A stretch of DNA of 60,562 bases from Elusimicrobiota bacterium (GCA_027327915.1 DAHVWT010000005.1:1-60562), one strand, 5' to 3'. Counted from the first letter of the stretch, positions 42,941-51,900 are shown. The notes: a model not told the origin generated them from the letters alone. Translations and numbers: made by a program.

Positions 42941-45001
42941 TCAGGGATTCGCGATCGTGCTCAAGAGCCGCAACGGCATGCGGCAGTAGTCGGCGAAGTA
43001 GGGAAGAAGCGCCTTGATCCGCCCCGCCTGCTCCTCCGCGGCGCGCTCCCCGACGGCGATAAGCTCCTTGGCGCGGTGAAGATCCGCCCAGGAAAATCCC
43101 TTCAAGTTCGGCCAGATGATGACGTCCGCCAGATGCGCTCTCTTCTGGGCGATCTCATACTCCATCGTGTAGATCATTTGGAAAAAGACGTTGACGATGC
43201 CCGGGGGCGCCGGCTCCTCGGGGAAGCCCAGCTCCTTGAGCCTCCCGGACCCCTTGGCCCGCGCGGCCTGGCGCTCCGACTCCAGCCTCGCGAAGACGCG
43301 CTCCGGAGGAGGCACCGTGAGGTCCACGGACAGCAAAATGTCCGCTCCCAACGCAGAGGTCACGCTCGTCGGCACGGGATTGACGAGGCCGCCGTCGACG
43401 AGGAAGCGGCCTCCGAGGCTCATGGAGCGAAAAAAGATGGGCAGCCCGCAGCTCGCGCGCACGGCGTCGGCCACCTCTCCTTCCCGTAGAACGACCTCCT
43501 CCCCCGTCTGAATGTCGCAGGCGACGCAGGCGAAGGGGATATCCATATCCGAGAACCGCTTCGTGCCGAGGTGCGTGCGCAGGAAAGCCAAAAGAGTGTC
43601 TCCCCTAAAAATGCCCGCGCGCAGCCAAGCGAGGTCGAGGCCCAGGTTCTTATAGACCCACTGCTTGTCGATCGCGAGCGCCACCTGCTCGATCTCCTCG
43701 GGCTCCATCCCACTTGCCGCGAAGCCCGCGATCAGGGCTCCCATCGAAGTCCCCGCCAGGATATCCACGGGGATGCCCTCGCGCTTGAACACCTTGAGGA
43801 CGCCGATCAAGGTATAGCCCAGCGCCGCGCCCGCGCTCATGGCGAGGCCGACTTTCAGCCCGCCGATGCGCCGGGCCAATCGCCCGATCCCCTGCTCGCT
43901 TTTCGGGCTCGGGCGCATGGCCTCGAACGCGTTGTCCGTCTGAAGGAACCTGCGGTGGATCGCCGTCGGCCACGGGATCACCTGCCGCGGGAGGCTCGGC
44001 GAGAGCGCCCACTCCTCCCACTCGGCGTCGCCCAGGAACACCTCGAAAAGGTTCTCGCGGATGCCGGCCGAAAGGACGTCGGCCTCGATCTGCCTGAACT
44101 GCGGGCGGGCTCCCTCGCTCGCGACCAGAAACACCTCGTCCGCCTCGGAGACAACCGTCCTTTCCAGGGACCCGAAGCCCGCCCCCATCAGGACGAAGGC
44201 GAAGTCGTAGGCGCCGCGCAGCGCGTTGAGGAAAAGAAAGACGCCCGTCTCGGGGAAACCGCCCAGGGCGTCGGGGCTCAAGGAGAGGATGGAGAGACCC
44301 GAGGGATGCGGCTCGGCCAAGCCCCGCATCGAGAGAGGATCCCGGGTGTTGAGAGAGCGCAGATCCTCCTTGCCGATCCGCTTTCCCTGAAGCTTCAGGG
44401 CCTTCGCCATCTCCCCCGCGTCCTCGGAGAGATCGACGATCAACACTCGGCGGCGCGTCTGCTCGAGCGTCTGGAAAGCGAGATGGAGGCCGAAAAGGAC
44501 GCGGTCCGTGCGGCCCAGCCCGCAGACGAGCGCCAGCAGCCGGTTGAGCCGGGCGGAACGGCGGGCCGTCAGCCTGTTCATCGCGACAAGACGCTTGGTG
44601 AGCATCTGCGAAAGATGCAGCGCGATCTCCGGAATGTCCCTAAGAAGGGACTCGAAGTCCTGGCGCGAGAGCCTCAAGAATTCGCAGCTCGTGTCGAGCT
44701 TGACGGTCATGCTGCGGGGCTCCCCGGTCAGAAGGCCCCCCTCCCCGAGAACCTCGCCGTAGCCCAGGCGGGCGGCGACACGCTCCCCCCCGAGCTCGTC
44801 ATGCGTCACGCGGACCTGCCCGGAGGCGACGATATAGAGCGCGTCCGGCTCCGCCCCCTGCTTAAAGAGCGTCGAGCCCTTGGGGAGCGAGACGACGGAA
44901 AAGCGCAGCGCGATCCGCGCGATGTCCTGGGATGACATCCCCTCGAAAAGAGGCGCCCTTCTCAGGAATGGCTCCCACGCCGGTATTTCCTCGGGACGCA
45001 T
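42941..45001 (-). CDS. cNMP-binding / degenerate MinD-like / patatin fusion
   Basis: A 686-aa protein. Residues about 15-140 are a cyclic-nucleotide-binding fold (GSTLFKQGAEPDALYIVASGQVRV, GEGGLLTGEPRS). Residues about 165-340 resemble a P-loop-type region without a Walker A (RRVLIVDLSEDAGEMAKAL, FVLMGAGFGSLERT). From about 380 it is a patatin phospholipase: GTSMGALIAG nucleophile elbow and VDGGLVNPVP with the Asp. The glycine-rich oxyanion segment reads GLAMSAGAALGY, without the usual Arg. This is the order of NTE-like lysophospholipases. It follows the NUDIX gene by 11 nt on the same strand. Confidence 0.88.
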   Translation of the reverse strand: MRPEEIPAWEPFLRRAPLFEGMSSQDIARIALRFSVVSLPKGSTLFKQGAEPDALYIVASGQVRVTHDELGGERVAARLGYGEVLGEGGLLTGEPRSMTVKLDTSCEFLRLSRQDFESLLRDIPEIALHLSQMLTKRLVAMNRLTARRSARLNRLLALVCGLGRTDRVLFGLHLAFQTLEQTRRRVLIVDLSEDAGEMAKALKLQGKRIGKEDLRSLNTRDPLSMRGLAEPHPSGLSILSLSPDALGGFPETGVFLFLNALRGAYDFAFVLMGAGFGSLERTVVSEADEVFLVASEGARPQFRQIEADVLSAGIRENLFEVFLGDAEWEEWALSPSLPRQVIPWPTAIHRRFLQTDNAFEAMRPSPKSEQGIGRLARRIGGLKVGLAMSAGAALGYTLIGVLKVFKREGIPVDILAGTSMGALIAGFAASGMEPEEIEQVALAIDKQWVYKNLGLDLAWLRAGIFRGDTLLAFLRTHLGTKRFSDMDIPFACVACDIQTGEEVVLREGEVADAVRASCGLPIFFRSMSLGGRFLVDGGLVNPVPTSVTSALGADILLSVDLTVPPPERVFARLESERQAARAKGSGRLKELGFPEEPAPPGIVNVFFQMIYTMEYEIAQKRAHLADVIIWPNLKGFSWADLHRAKELIAVGERAAEEQAGRIKALLPYFADYCRMPLRLLSTIANP

Positions 45002-45012
45002 CTCTCTTGATC

Positions 45013-45594
45013 CTATTTGGTAAAATCAGGTCCTGCCGCGCGTTTCATGGCGCACAGCAGAAGTCCGATGACGGTCTTGGAGTCGCGAATTTTCCCGGAA
45101 AGGACGAGCCCCAAGGCCTTCTCGAACCCCATGGCCACGACCTCCAGGAATTCGTCCTCGTCGGGATGCCGCCGGCCGGCGCGGAGCTCTCGGGCCTCGT
45201 AGACATGAAGAACCTCGTTGGCGAAGGCGGGGGTTGGCCAGTAGGTGATGAGCGGCGCCAAGCGCCCCGCCGAATACCCCGTCTCCTCCCGCAGCTCGCG
45301 TCTCAGGCAGGCGACGGGGGTCTCGCCCTTCGCGAGCTTTCCGGCCGGTATCTCAAGGGTCGCGCGTCGCACGGGGAATCGGTATTGGCGCACGAGGATG
45401 ATCGTATCAGGCGAGACAAAGGGAACGACCGCCGCGGCGCCTGGATGATCGATATATTCGCGCACCGCCCGGCGCCCGTTGGGAAGAACGATCTCGTCGG
45501 CGCGAAAATCGACTGAATTGCCGCGATATACGGTGTTTTCCTTGACCAGCCTCTCCAGAAGCCCGCGGCTCGACGTGGGCTTCGGATGGCTCAT
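45013..45594 (-). CDS. NUDIX hydrolase (ADP-ribose pyrophosphatase-like)
   Basis: A 193-aa NUDIX hydrolase. The box is GKLAKGETPVACLRRELREETGYSAG, close to Gx5Ex7REUxEExGU. The preceding VRQYRFPVRRATLEIPAG is typical of ADP-ribose/NUDT5-like enzymes. The track start at 45816 lies antisense to dnaE; ATG 45594 fits the family. A TGnTATAAT extended -10 lies 12 nt upstream and no ribosome site is visible, so the transcript may be nearly leaderless. Divergent from dnaE. Confidence 0.92.
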   Translation of the reverse strand: MSHPKPTSSRGLLERLVKENTVYRGNSVDFRADEIVLPNGRRAVREYIDHPGAAAVVPFVSPDTIILVRQYRFPVRRATLEIPAGKLAKGETPVACLRRELREETGYSAGRLAPLITYWPTPAFANEVLHVYEARELRAGRRHPDEDEFLEVVAMGFEKALGLVLSGKIRDSKTVIGLLLCAMKRAAGPDFTK

Positions 45595-45606
45595 GGTGGT
45601 TTTGGG

Positions 45607-45614
45607 ATTATAAC
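45607..45614. promoter_or_regulatory. Shared symmetric -10 of NUDIX and dnaE
   Basis: ATTATAAC contains the palindrome TTATAA. Read minus it is TATAAT preceded by TG (extended -10) for the NUDIX gene; read plus it is TATAAC for dnaE. The two start codons are only 31 bp apart, with 12 and 11 nt from each -10. Confidence 0.55.
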
Positions 45615-45625
45615 AAAAGGGTTCC

Positions 45626-48600
45626 ATGGCCGATTCCAAAGCATCCCACGCCGGCTTCGTCCACCTCCACAACCATTCGGAATATTCCCTGCTCGACGGG
45701 ATGATCCGCCTTTCCGATAAGACCGGGAAGAAGCCCTCGGAAACCTTGAAGCTCCTCGCCCAGGAGGGCGCCAAGGGCGTCGCCCTCACCGACCACGGCA
45801 ACATGTTCGGCGTCATCGAATTTTACAGCCGCTGCAAGGATGCGGGCCTCTCCCCCATCGTCGGCTGCGAGCTTTATTTCGCCAAGGGCTCCCGGCGCGA
45901 GAAATCGGGAAGCCAGAAAGAGACCTGCCACCTCACCGTGCTGGCGCGCGACTACACGGGCTACCAGAATCTCATGGAGCTGGCGACCCAGGGCTACGCC
46001 GAAGGCTACTATTACGACCCGCGCATCGACCGCGAACTCCTGGCAAAGCATGCCAAAGGCCTCATCGTCCTCTCGGGCTGCCTCAAATCGGAGGTCTGCC
46101 AACTCATCGCCGCAGGCGACATCGCGGGCGCGGAGAAGGCCGCCGTGGCGCTGCGCGACATGCTCGAGCCCGGCTCCTTGTATCTCGAGATCATGGATCA
46201 CGGGATCGCGGCCCAGCAGCAGGCCACGAAGGCCCTCCTCGAGATCCACCGCCGCACCGGCATCCCTCTTGTCGCGACGAACGACTGCCATTACGCCCGG
46301 GCCGACGAGGCCGAGGCGCAGGACGCCAGGGTCGCGATCGCGACGGGAAGCAAGCTCGCGGACAAGGCCCGTCTCAAGTTTGAAAGCCGGGATTTCTACC
46401 TTAAGACCGCCGACCAGATGTCGCGTCTTTTCTCCTTCGCCCCGGAGGCCGTCTCGAACACGCTCGCCATCGCCGAGCGATGCCGTCTCGAGATCCCGAT
46501 GGGCCGGATGCTCCTCCCGGAGTTCGCCGTCCCCGAGGGCCGGACACAGGATTCCTATCTCGCCCAGCTCTGTTTGAAGGGCCTCTCCGAACGCCTGGGG
46601 GACATCCCTCCTTCCTACAAGGAGCGCCTCGACTTCGAGCTTTCGGTCATCCGCAAGATGGGCTTCGCGGGCTACTTCCTCATCGTCTGGGACTTCATCG
46701 CCTACGCCCGCCGCGAGGGCATCCCCGTGGGACCCGGCCGGGGCTCCGGCGCCGGAGCCCTCGTCGCCTACTCCCTCCGGATCACCGATATCGACCCTCT
46801 GCGTCACCGCCTCCTTTTCGAGCGCTTCCTCAATCCGGACCGCAAGGCGATGCCGGATCTCGACATCGACCTTTCCGACACGGGCCGCGAGCGCGTGATC
46901 GAATACGTGCGCGGCAAATACGGCTCGGCGAACGTCGCCCAGATCATCACCTTCGGGGCCATGGCGGCCAGGCTCGTCGTGCGCGACGTCGGGCGTGTGC
47001 TGGGAGTGCCTCTCGCGGCCGTCGACCGCTTGGCCAAGCTCATCCCCGCGACGCCGGGGGCCGAACTGAGCAAGGCGATCCAGGACAATCCCGAGATCAA
47101 GGAGGCCGCCCGCGACCCCCAGATTAAAAAACTCCTCGAGCTCTCCCTCAAGCTCGAGGGCTTGAAGCGCCACTCCTCCACCCACGCGGCGGGAACGGTC
47201 ATCACGAAGGAGCCCGTCGCGCGCTACGCCCCCCTCTCCCGGACCAGCCGCTCCGAGACCATGACGACGCAGTACGACGGCGAGAGCCTGGGGGCCCTGG
47301 GCCTGCTCAAGGTCGATTTCCTGGGCCTGCGCACCCTGCGGATCATCGACGACGCCGTCCGTCTCGTCAACCGCCGCCTGGGCCGCCCCTTCGACATAGC
47401 CGCCATCCCTTCCGACGACCCCAAGACCTTCGAGCTTCTGCGCCAGGGACACGCCCTCGCGGTCTTCCAACTCGACAGCTCCGGCATCCGCGACCTTCTG
47501 ACGCGGCTCAAGCCCACGGATTTCGGGGACATCGTCGCCGTCATCGCCCTCTACCGCCCCGGCCCCATGAAGGCCGGCATGCTCGACGATTTCGTGGAGC
47601 GCAAGCACGGCCGCAAGCGCGTCGCCTACCTCCATAAACTCCTCGAGCCCATCTTGAAGGACACCTTCGGATGCTTCGTCTACCAGGAGCAGGTCATGGA
47701 GACCGCGAAGAGCCTCGCGGGATTCACTCCCGGCCAAGCCGACGGCCTGCGCAAGGCGATGAGCAAAAAAATCCCGGCGGAACTTGAGAAGCTGCGCGCC
47801 GCCTTCGTCGCGGGCTCCGTCAAAAACGGAATCGCCGAGAAACTCGCCAACAAGGTCTACGACCAACTGACCGAATTCGGCGGCTACGGGTTCAACCGCT
47901 CGCACTCGGCCGCCTACGGGCTCCTCGCCTATCAGACGGCCTACCTCAAGGCCAACTACCCTCTCGAATTCATGTGCGCGGTCCTCACCTCGGAGATCGG
48001 ACATTCCTCGGTCTCCTCCGAGGAAAAGGAAAACAAGCTCGCGACCTACCTCGACGAGGCCCGGCGCATGGGGCTCAAGGTGCTTCCCCCCGACGTCCAG
48101 CGCTCGGAGCCCGCCTTCTCGATCGAGGAGCCCTCCGCCGTCCGTTTCGGCCTCTCCGCCGTCAAAAACGTCGGAGAGGGAGCGGCCCGCCTGATCATGG
48201 AGGAGCGGCTGAAGGGCCTCTTCAAGGATTACGCCGACTTCCAATCCCGCGTCGACCCCCGCGCGATCAACAAGAAAGTCGCCGAGTCCCTGGCCAAGGC
48301 CGGAGCCCTCGACGCCCTCTGGAGTTCTCCGCCCGCGGCCGCGAGAGCCTCGGCGCTCAAGGCCATCGAAAGCTCCTGGGGGAAATCCGGCAAGTCCCTG
48401 TCCGATCTGGACCGCGGCCAGGAACTCCTCTTCGAGCTCCCGCCGCCGTCTTCCGAGCCCGGCAGCATCGAGACGGCCCGCCCCTTGGAGGCCAAGGAGA
48501 TCCTCGATTGGGAAAAGGAGGTGCTCGGCGTCTACTTTTCGGGCCACCCCCTCGACGGACTTGAACCTCATCTGCGAGCGCTCCGATCCCACGCGATCTC

Positions 48601-49189
48601 GGAACTCTCCGCCCAGGCGACCGCCAACCCCGTGAGGGTCTGCGGCCTCATCCGCCAAATCAAGAGGATGACGACCAAGGACCGGGGGGCGCCGTGGGCG
48701 CGCGCCGTCATCGAAGACGCGACGGGTGAAATGCCGATTCTCGTCTTTCCGAAGGCCTACGCCGCCGGCCTGGGACAGAAGCTCAAGGGCGGCGCGATCG
48801 TCGCCGTCTCGGGACGCCTGAGCCTGCGCAACTCCGCGGAGGATTCCCCGCCCGAGCTCATCGCCGAGGATCTCTGCGAGATCGACGAGGCCATGTCGCG
48901 CTTCGCCCGGAAGCTGCGGATTCTTCTTGAGGGCCCCGCCCCGGACGCGGACGCCTTCGCGAGGCTTAAATCTCTCTTCGAGTCCCACCCCGGATCCTGC
49001 GCGGTCATCTTGGAACGGGAGCTCGGCCCCGAGCGCCTGCGTCTCGACCTCGAGGAAGGCGTGCGCTTGACCCCTAATTTGTTAAAATCCGTCGAGTCCC
49101 TCTTCGGGAAAAATTCATGGCGGATCGAAAGCGCATTCTCATCGCCGACGACGACCCCGATCTCCTCGACCTCCTCAAATTCGACCTGA
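45626..49189 (+). CDS. dnaE: DNA polymerase III alpha subunit
   Basis: A 1187-aa replicative polymerase, C family. The N-terminal PHP domain keeps its metal ligands (FVHLHNHSEYSLLDG, ALTDHGNMFG, GCELYF, TNDCHYA), unlike E. coli. Polymerase acidic residues are at about 411-415 (MPDLDIDLSD), with the third in KVDFLGLRTL. A clamp-binding motif QELLF is at about 932-936, and an OB domain follows (NPVRVCGLIRQIKRMTTKD). The C-terminus runs past the usual end (ESLFGKNSWRIE) for about 19 Ser/Thr-rich residues, because the frame overlaps the next gene by 73 nt. The start is ATG without a ribosome site, 11 nt from TATAAC. Confidence 0.97.
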   Translation: MADSKASHAGFVHLHNHSEYSLLDGMIRLSDKTGKKPSETLKLLAQEGAKGVALTDHGNMFGVIEFYSRCKDAGLSPIVGCELYFAKGSRREKSGSQKETCHLTVLARDYTGYQNLMELATQGYAEGYYYDPRIDRELLAKHAKGLIVLSGCLKSEVCQLIAAGDIAGAEKAAVALRDMLEPGSLYLEIMDHGIAAQQQATKALLEIHRRTGIPLVATNDCHYARADEAEAQDARVAIATGSKLADKARLKFESRDFYLKTADQMSRLFSFAPEAVSNTLAIAERCRLEIPMGRMLLPEFAVPEGRTQDSYLAQLCLKGLSERLGDIPPSYKERLDFELSVIRKMGFAGYFLIVWDFIAYARREGIPVGPGRGSGAGALVAYSLRITDIDPLRHRLLFERFLNPDRKAMPDLDIDLSDTGRERVIEYVRGKYGSANVAQIITFGAMAARLVVRDVGRVLGVPLAAVDRLAKLIPATPGAELSKAIQDNPEIKEAARDPQIKKLLELSLKLEGLKRHSSTHAAGTVITKEPVARYAPLSRTSRSETMTTQYDGESLGALGLLKVDFLGLRTLRIIDDAVRLVNRRLGRPFDIAAIPSDDPKTFELLRQGHALAVFQLDSSGIRDLLTRLKPTDFGDIVAVIALYRPGPMKAGMLDDFVERKHGRKRVAYLHKLLEPILKDTFGCFVYQEQVMETAKSLAGFTPGQADGLRKAMSKKIPAELEKLRAAFVAGSVKNGIAEKLANKVYDQLTEFGGYGFNRSHSAAYGLLAYQTAYLKANYPLEFMCAVLTSEIGHSSVSSEEKENKLATYLDEARRMGLKVLPPDVQRSEPAFSIEEPSAVRFGLSAVKNVGEGAARLIMEERLKGLFKDYADFQSRVDPRAINKKVAESLAKAGALDALWSSPPAAARASALKAIESSWGKSGKSLSDLDRGQELLFELPPPSSEPGSIETARPLEAKEILDWEKEVLGVYFSGHPLDGLEPHLRALRSHAISELSAQATANPVRVCGLIRQIKRMTTKDRGAPWARAVIEDATGEMPILVFPKAYAAGLGQKLKGGAIVAVSGRLSLRNSAEDSPPELIAEDLCEIDEAMSRFARKLRILLEGPAPDADAFARLKSLFESHPGSCAVILERELGPERLRLDLEEGVRLTPNLLKSVESLFGKNSWRIESAFSSPTTTPISSTSSNST
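49080..49088 (+). promoter_or_regulatory. Extended -10 of the first receiver gene
   Basis: TGTTAAAAT (TGn-TAAAAT) inside the dnaE 3' end, 28 nt before the ATG at 49117. Confidence 0.5.
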
Positions 49190-49530
49190 GCCACCAGGGC
49201 TACGAGGTTCTCGTCGCCACCAACGGCAAGGACGCCCTCGCCATCTCGCTGTCCGACCACGAAATCGACGTCGCCCTCCTCGACGTGATGATGCCCTACA
49301 TCGACGGCTACCACGTCGCCTACGAGATCACCTCGAAACTGGGCCCCAAGGCCCCGCGGATCGTCATCATGACGAGCCGCGACACCGAACGGGAAAAGGG
49401 CGTCGCCGCCATGAGCGGAGCCATCGACTTCATCCAAAAACCCTTCGACATCGCCGATCTTCACAAGCGGCTGGCTAACGAGTTCGAGCAGCGCCCCCAG
49501 GACGCGACTGGAGGCTCCGGCTCCGAATGA
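49117..49530 (+). CDS. Single-domain response regulator A
   Basis: A 137-aa receiver-only protein: RILIADDDPDLLDLL acidic pocket, LLDVMMPYIDG phospho-Asp strand, MTSRD switch Thr/Ser and FIQKPFD with the Lys. It starts 73 nt before the dnaE stop in another frame, with its own extended -10 inside dnaE. It is closely related to the next gene, so a tandem duplication is likely. No DNA-binding or enzymatic output. Confidence 0.93.
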   Translation: MADRKRILIADDDPDLLDLLKFDLSHQGYEVLVATNGKDALAISLSDHEIDVALLDVMMPYIDGYHVAYEITSKLGPKAPRIVIMTSRDTEREKGVAAMSGAIDFIQKPFDIADLHKRLANEFEQRPQDATGGSGSE

Positions 49531-49532
49531 TT

Positions 49533-49541
49533 TGTTATAAT
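49533..49541 (+). promoter_or_regulatory. Extended -10 of the second receiver gene
   Basis: TGTTATAAT lies 31 nt before the ATG at 49573 and directly after the upstream stop. It repeats the TTTGTTATAAT seen at the NUDIX promoter. Confidence 0.55.
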
Positions 49542-49572
49542 TTTCAAGCATTTTAACTTAGCCGGAGGCCTC

Positions 49573-49983
49573 ATGACGGACCGAAAGCGCATCCTTGTGG
49601 CGGACGACGACGCTGACCTGCTTGATTTCCTCAAAGCCGACTTGACCCGCGCCGGCTATGATGTTGCGACGGTCGACAACGGGCGCGACGCCTTGGCCGC
49701 CATTTTGTCCGAGAGCGCGCCTGATCTTGTCTTATTGGACGTGATGCTCCCCTATGTCGACGGCTACCATGTCTCGCAGGAAGCGGTTTCGAAGCTCGGG
49801 GACAAGACGCCCCCCATCATGATCCTGAGCTGCCGTGATGCCGGCCGGGAAAAAGGAATCGCCCTCATGAGCGGCGCGAGCGACTTCGTTCAGAAGCCCT
49901 TCGACATCGACGAGCTTCGAGAGCGGGTCGCGCGCCTCCTGGACGGGGCAGAGGACGGCCAAGGGGGCCGCCCTTCCGAGTGA
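49573..49983 (+). CDS. Single-domain response regulator B
   Basis: A 136-aa receiver, paralogous to regulator A over its full length (DRKRILVADDDADLLDFLK, LVLLDVMLPYVDGYHV, FVQKPFDIDELRERV). All phosphorylation residues are present. GGAGG lies upstream of the ATG. It overlaps the next gene as GTGA. Two near-identical receivers beside each other suggest competing or sequential phosphorelay partners of one kinase not in the window. Confidence 0.93.
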   Translation: MTDRKRILVADDDADLLDFLKADLTRAGYDVATVDNGRDALAAILSESAPDLVLLDVMLPYVDGYHVSQEAVSKLGDKTPPIMILSCRDAGREKGIALMSGASDFVQKPFDIDELRERVARLLDGAEDGQGGRPSE

Positions 49984-50777
49984 CTCCTTCCTTCATCGCC
50001 CTTATGTGCCATCTTGCTCCTCTTCCGGCCCACGCCGCCGCTTTGGGTTCAAACGCCTCCTCGCAGTCCACGATCAAGATCAGCCCTAAGGAGAGCCCCG
50101 AAGACGAATCGAACTCCCTTTTCGACGCCCCCCTCTACGTCATCGACGCTCCGACCGGCCACGCCCTGGAGGCGGGGGACTTCGAGGTCCGGAGCCGCTT
50201 TTTTTCCGGCGGCGGCCTTCTCGAGTACGCCTACTTCGGCGTCCTCGACCGCCTCGACGTCGGCGCCTCTCTCAACGCCGACGGCGTCATCGGCGGAGGT
50301 CCGGCCCATCTGCAACCCCCCGAGGCCGAGCTCAAATGGGAGTTCTTCCAGGGGCGGCGCTACTGGCCTTCCATGGCGGTCGGCTACGACGGGCAGGGCT
50401 ACGACTACAATCTCAAGACGCAAAGCTACAACGAGCCCCGCCGCGGCGCCTATTTCGCTTTTTCCCAGATGCTTGGCCTTCCGGAATTGGTCCTCCACCC
50501 GTCCATCAGCGTCTCGGATTTCAACCAGAACGACGTCTCGGGCGCCCTGCCTCTGACGCTCGCCCTGGGGCATGTCGCCACCCTGATGGCGGAGTGGGAT
50601 CAGCTCGGCCCGGTCGACGAGAGCCGGTTCAACGCGGGGGTCCGCTTCCATATCACGCACGGCTTCGCCCTCGATTTCGACACGCGGGCCATCGGCCAAG
50701 GCGGAACCTTCTCGGACGGGACGTCCCGAGGCCCCGAGCGCATCGTCCAGCTTTTTTACAGGGGGGAATTGTTTTAA
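49980..50777 (+). CDS. Exported beta-rich outer-membrane-like protein
   Basis: A 265-aa protein with a short signal-like start (FIALMCHLAPLPAHAAA) and then alternating strands with many aromatic residues, ending IVQLFYRGELF with a terminal Phe. This fits a small outer-membrane barrel. The GHALEAGDFEVRSRFFSGGGLLEYAYFGVLDRLDVG part resembles proteins annotated as YjbH-like or DUF-type barrels, but no family is certain. The start is GTG overlapping the regulator B stop. Confidence 0.65.
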   Translation: MTPSFIALMCHLAPLPAHAAALGSNASSQSTIKISPKESPEDESNSLFDAPLYVIDAPTGHALEAGDFEVRSRFFSGGGLLEYAYFGVLDRLDVGASLNADGVIGGGPAHLQPPEAELKWEFFQGRRYWPSMAVGYDGQGYDYNLKTQSYNEPRRGAYFAFSQMLGLPELVLHPSISVSDFNQNDVSGALPLTLALGHVATLMAEWDQLGPVDESRFNAGVRFHITHGFALDFDTRAIGQGGTFSDGTSRGPERIVQLFYRGELF

Positions 50778-50794
50778 AACAAGGAGAATCCCGT

Positions 50795-51898
50795 ATGACG
50801 AAAACAGCGACGGCGGGCCCCAAGACCGATGCGCGGACGGCGGAGCGCGAGCATTTCCTGAATCTCACCCCGGGCAAGCTTTCGGGGCTTCGGCATGTCA
50901 CGGACGGCGGGCACCGCTTCAGGGTGCTGGCGCTCGACCAGTCGAATTCCTTCAAGAAAGCCCTGCGCAAGATGCACGAGCGGGCGGGCAAGCCCGCCGA
51001 ACCCTCTTATGAGGAGATCCGGGACGCCAAGCTCGCGATGGTCACGGCCCTGGGACCCGAGGCGAGCGCCGTGCTCCTGGACGTCAACTTCGGCGCCCGG
51101 CAGGCGCTCAACTCCCTGGCCCTCCCCCGAGAGGCGGGCCTCATCGTGCGCCTGGAGGCGTCGAAAGAGGCGGGACTTCCCTCCGACTACGAGCCCGGCT
51201 GGTCCGTCGAGAAGATCAAGCGCATGGGAGCCGCCGCCGTCAAGCTCCTCGTCTATCTCGATACCGAGGACCCCGCGAACGTCAAGCCTCAGATGGCTTT
51301 CGTCGAGCGGGTTTCTCGGGAATGCGCGGCCGCGGACATTCTTCTGATGACCGAGGAGCTCTCCTTCCCGCGCAAGGGGGAGGAAAAGTCATCGCCGAGC
51401 TACAAGGCCCGCAAGGTCAAGAACATCGTCGAGGCGACCCGGCTCATCGGCCCCTACACCGACATCCTCAAGCTCGAATTCCCGGGCTTCATGGGCGAGG
51501 AGAGCGCGTCGGCGGTCCAAGAGCGCCTGGCGCTCCTCAACGAGACCGCCATCCGGCCGTGGGTCCTCCTCTCGGCCGGAGAGAAGTTCGATCTCTTCGT
51601 CAAACAGACGGAGCTCGCCATGAAGGCCGGGGCCTCCGGCTACATGGCCGGACGCGCGATCTTCAACGAATACTTCGAGCAGGACACGCCGCAGAAGCGC
51701 GAGCTTTTCCTCGCGAAGGAAGCGACCGCGCGCATCCGGGCCCTCAACCGCATCGTGGACGAGAACGCCGCTCCGTGGATTCGCCGCGAGTCGATCGCCT
51801 CCCGGGATCTCGCCGCGCGCGTCTCGCCGGACTGGTATGGGGACGGCAAGGCCCGCCGCGCCCCCGAGCCGGCGACCTCGTCGTCGGCCGAGTATTGA
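50795..51898 (+). CDS. LacD-type class I bisphosphate aldolase
   Basis: A 367-aa TIM-barrel aldolase of the tagatose-1,6-bisphosphate/sulfofructosephosphate aldolase group. Motifs are FRVLALDQSNSFKKAL, GWSVEKIKRMGAAAVKLLVYLD, the TEELSF region and DILKLEFPGF, where Lys226 is the likely Schiff-base residue by comparison with LacD. The phosphate-binding end is GASGYMAGRAIFNEY. Its neighbour 2 nt downstream is a phosphofructokinase, so it probably serves as a fructose-1,6-bisphosphate aldolase in glycolysis; tagatose or sulfosugar use is the alternative. AAGGAG precedes ATG 50795. The track start at 50336 is in the upstream gene. Confidence 0.85.
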   Translation: MTKTATAGPKTDARTAEREHFLNLTPGKLSGLRHVTDGGHRFRVLALDQSNSFKKALRKMHERAGKPAEPSYEEIRDAKLAMVTALGPEASAVLLDVNFGARQALNSLALPREAGLIVRLEASKEAGLPSDYEPGWSVEKIKRMGAAAVKLLVYLDTEDPANVKPQMAFVERVSRECAAADILLMTEELSFPRKGEEKSSPSYKARKVKNIVEATRLIGPYTDILKLEFPGFMGEESASAVQERLALLNETAIRPWVLLSAGEKFDLFVKQTELAMKAGASGYMAGRAIFNEYFEQDTPQKRELFLAKEATARIRALNRIVDENAAPWIRRESIASRDLAARVSPDWYGDGKARRAPEPATSSSAEY

Positions 51899-51900
51899 GG

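Noticed and set aside
45608-48988. 1126-aa minus-strand ORF
   Set aside because: It is exactly antisense to dnaE, whose motifs are unambiguous. It is a high-GC shadow with repetitive Gly/Arg/Glu composition.
50795-51898. Dedicated tagatose or sulfosugar pathway gene
   Set aside because: No other lac/tag or sulfoquinovose genes are near; the adjacent PFK argues for a glycolytic aldolase.
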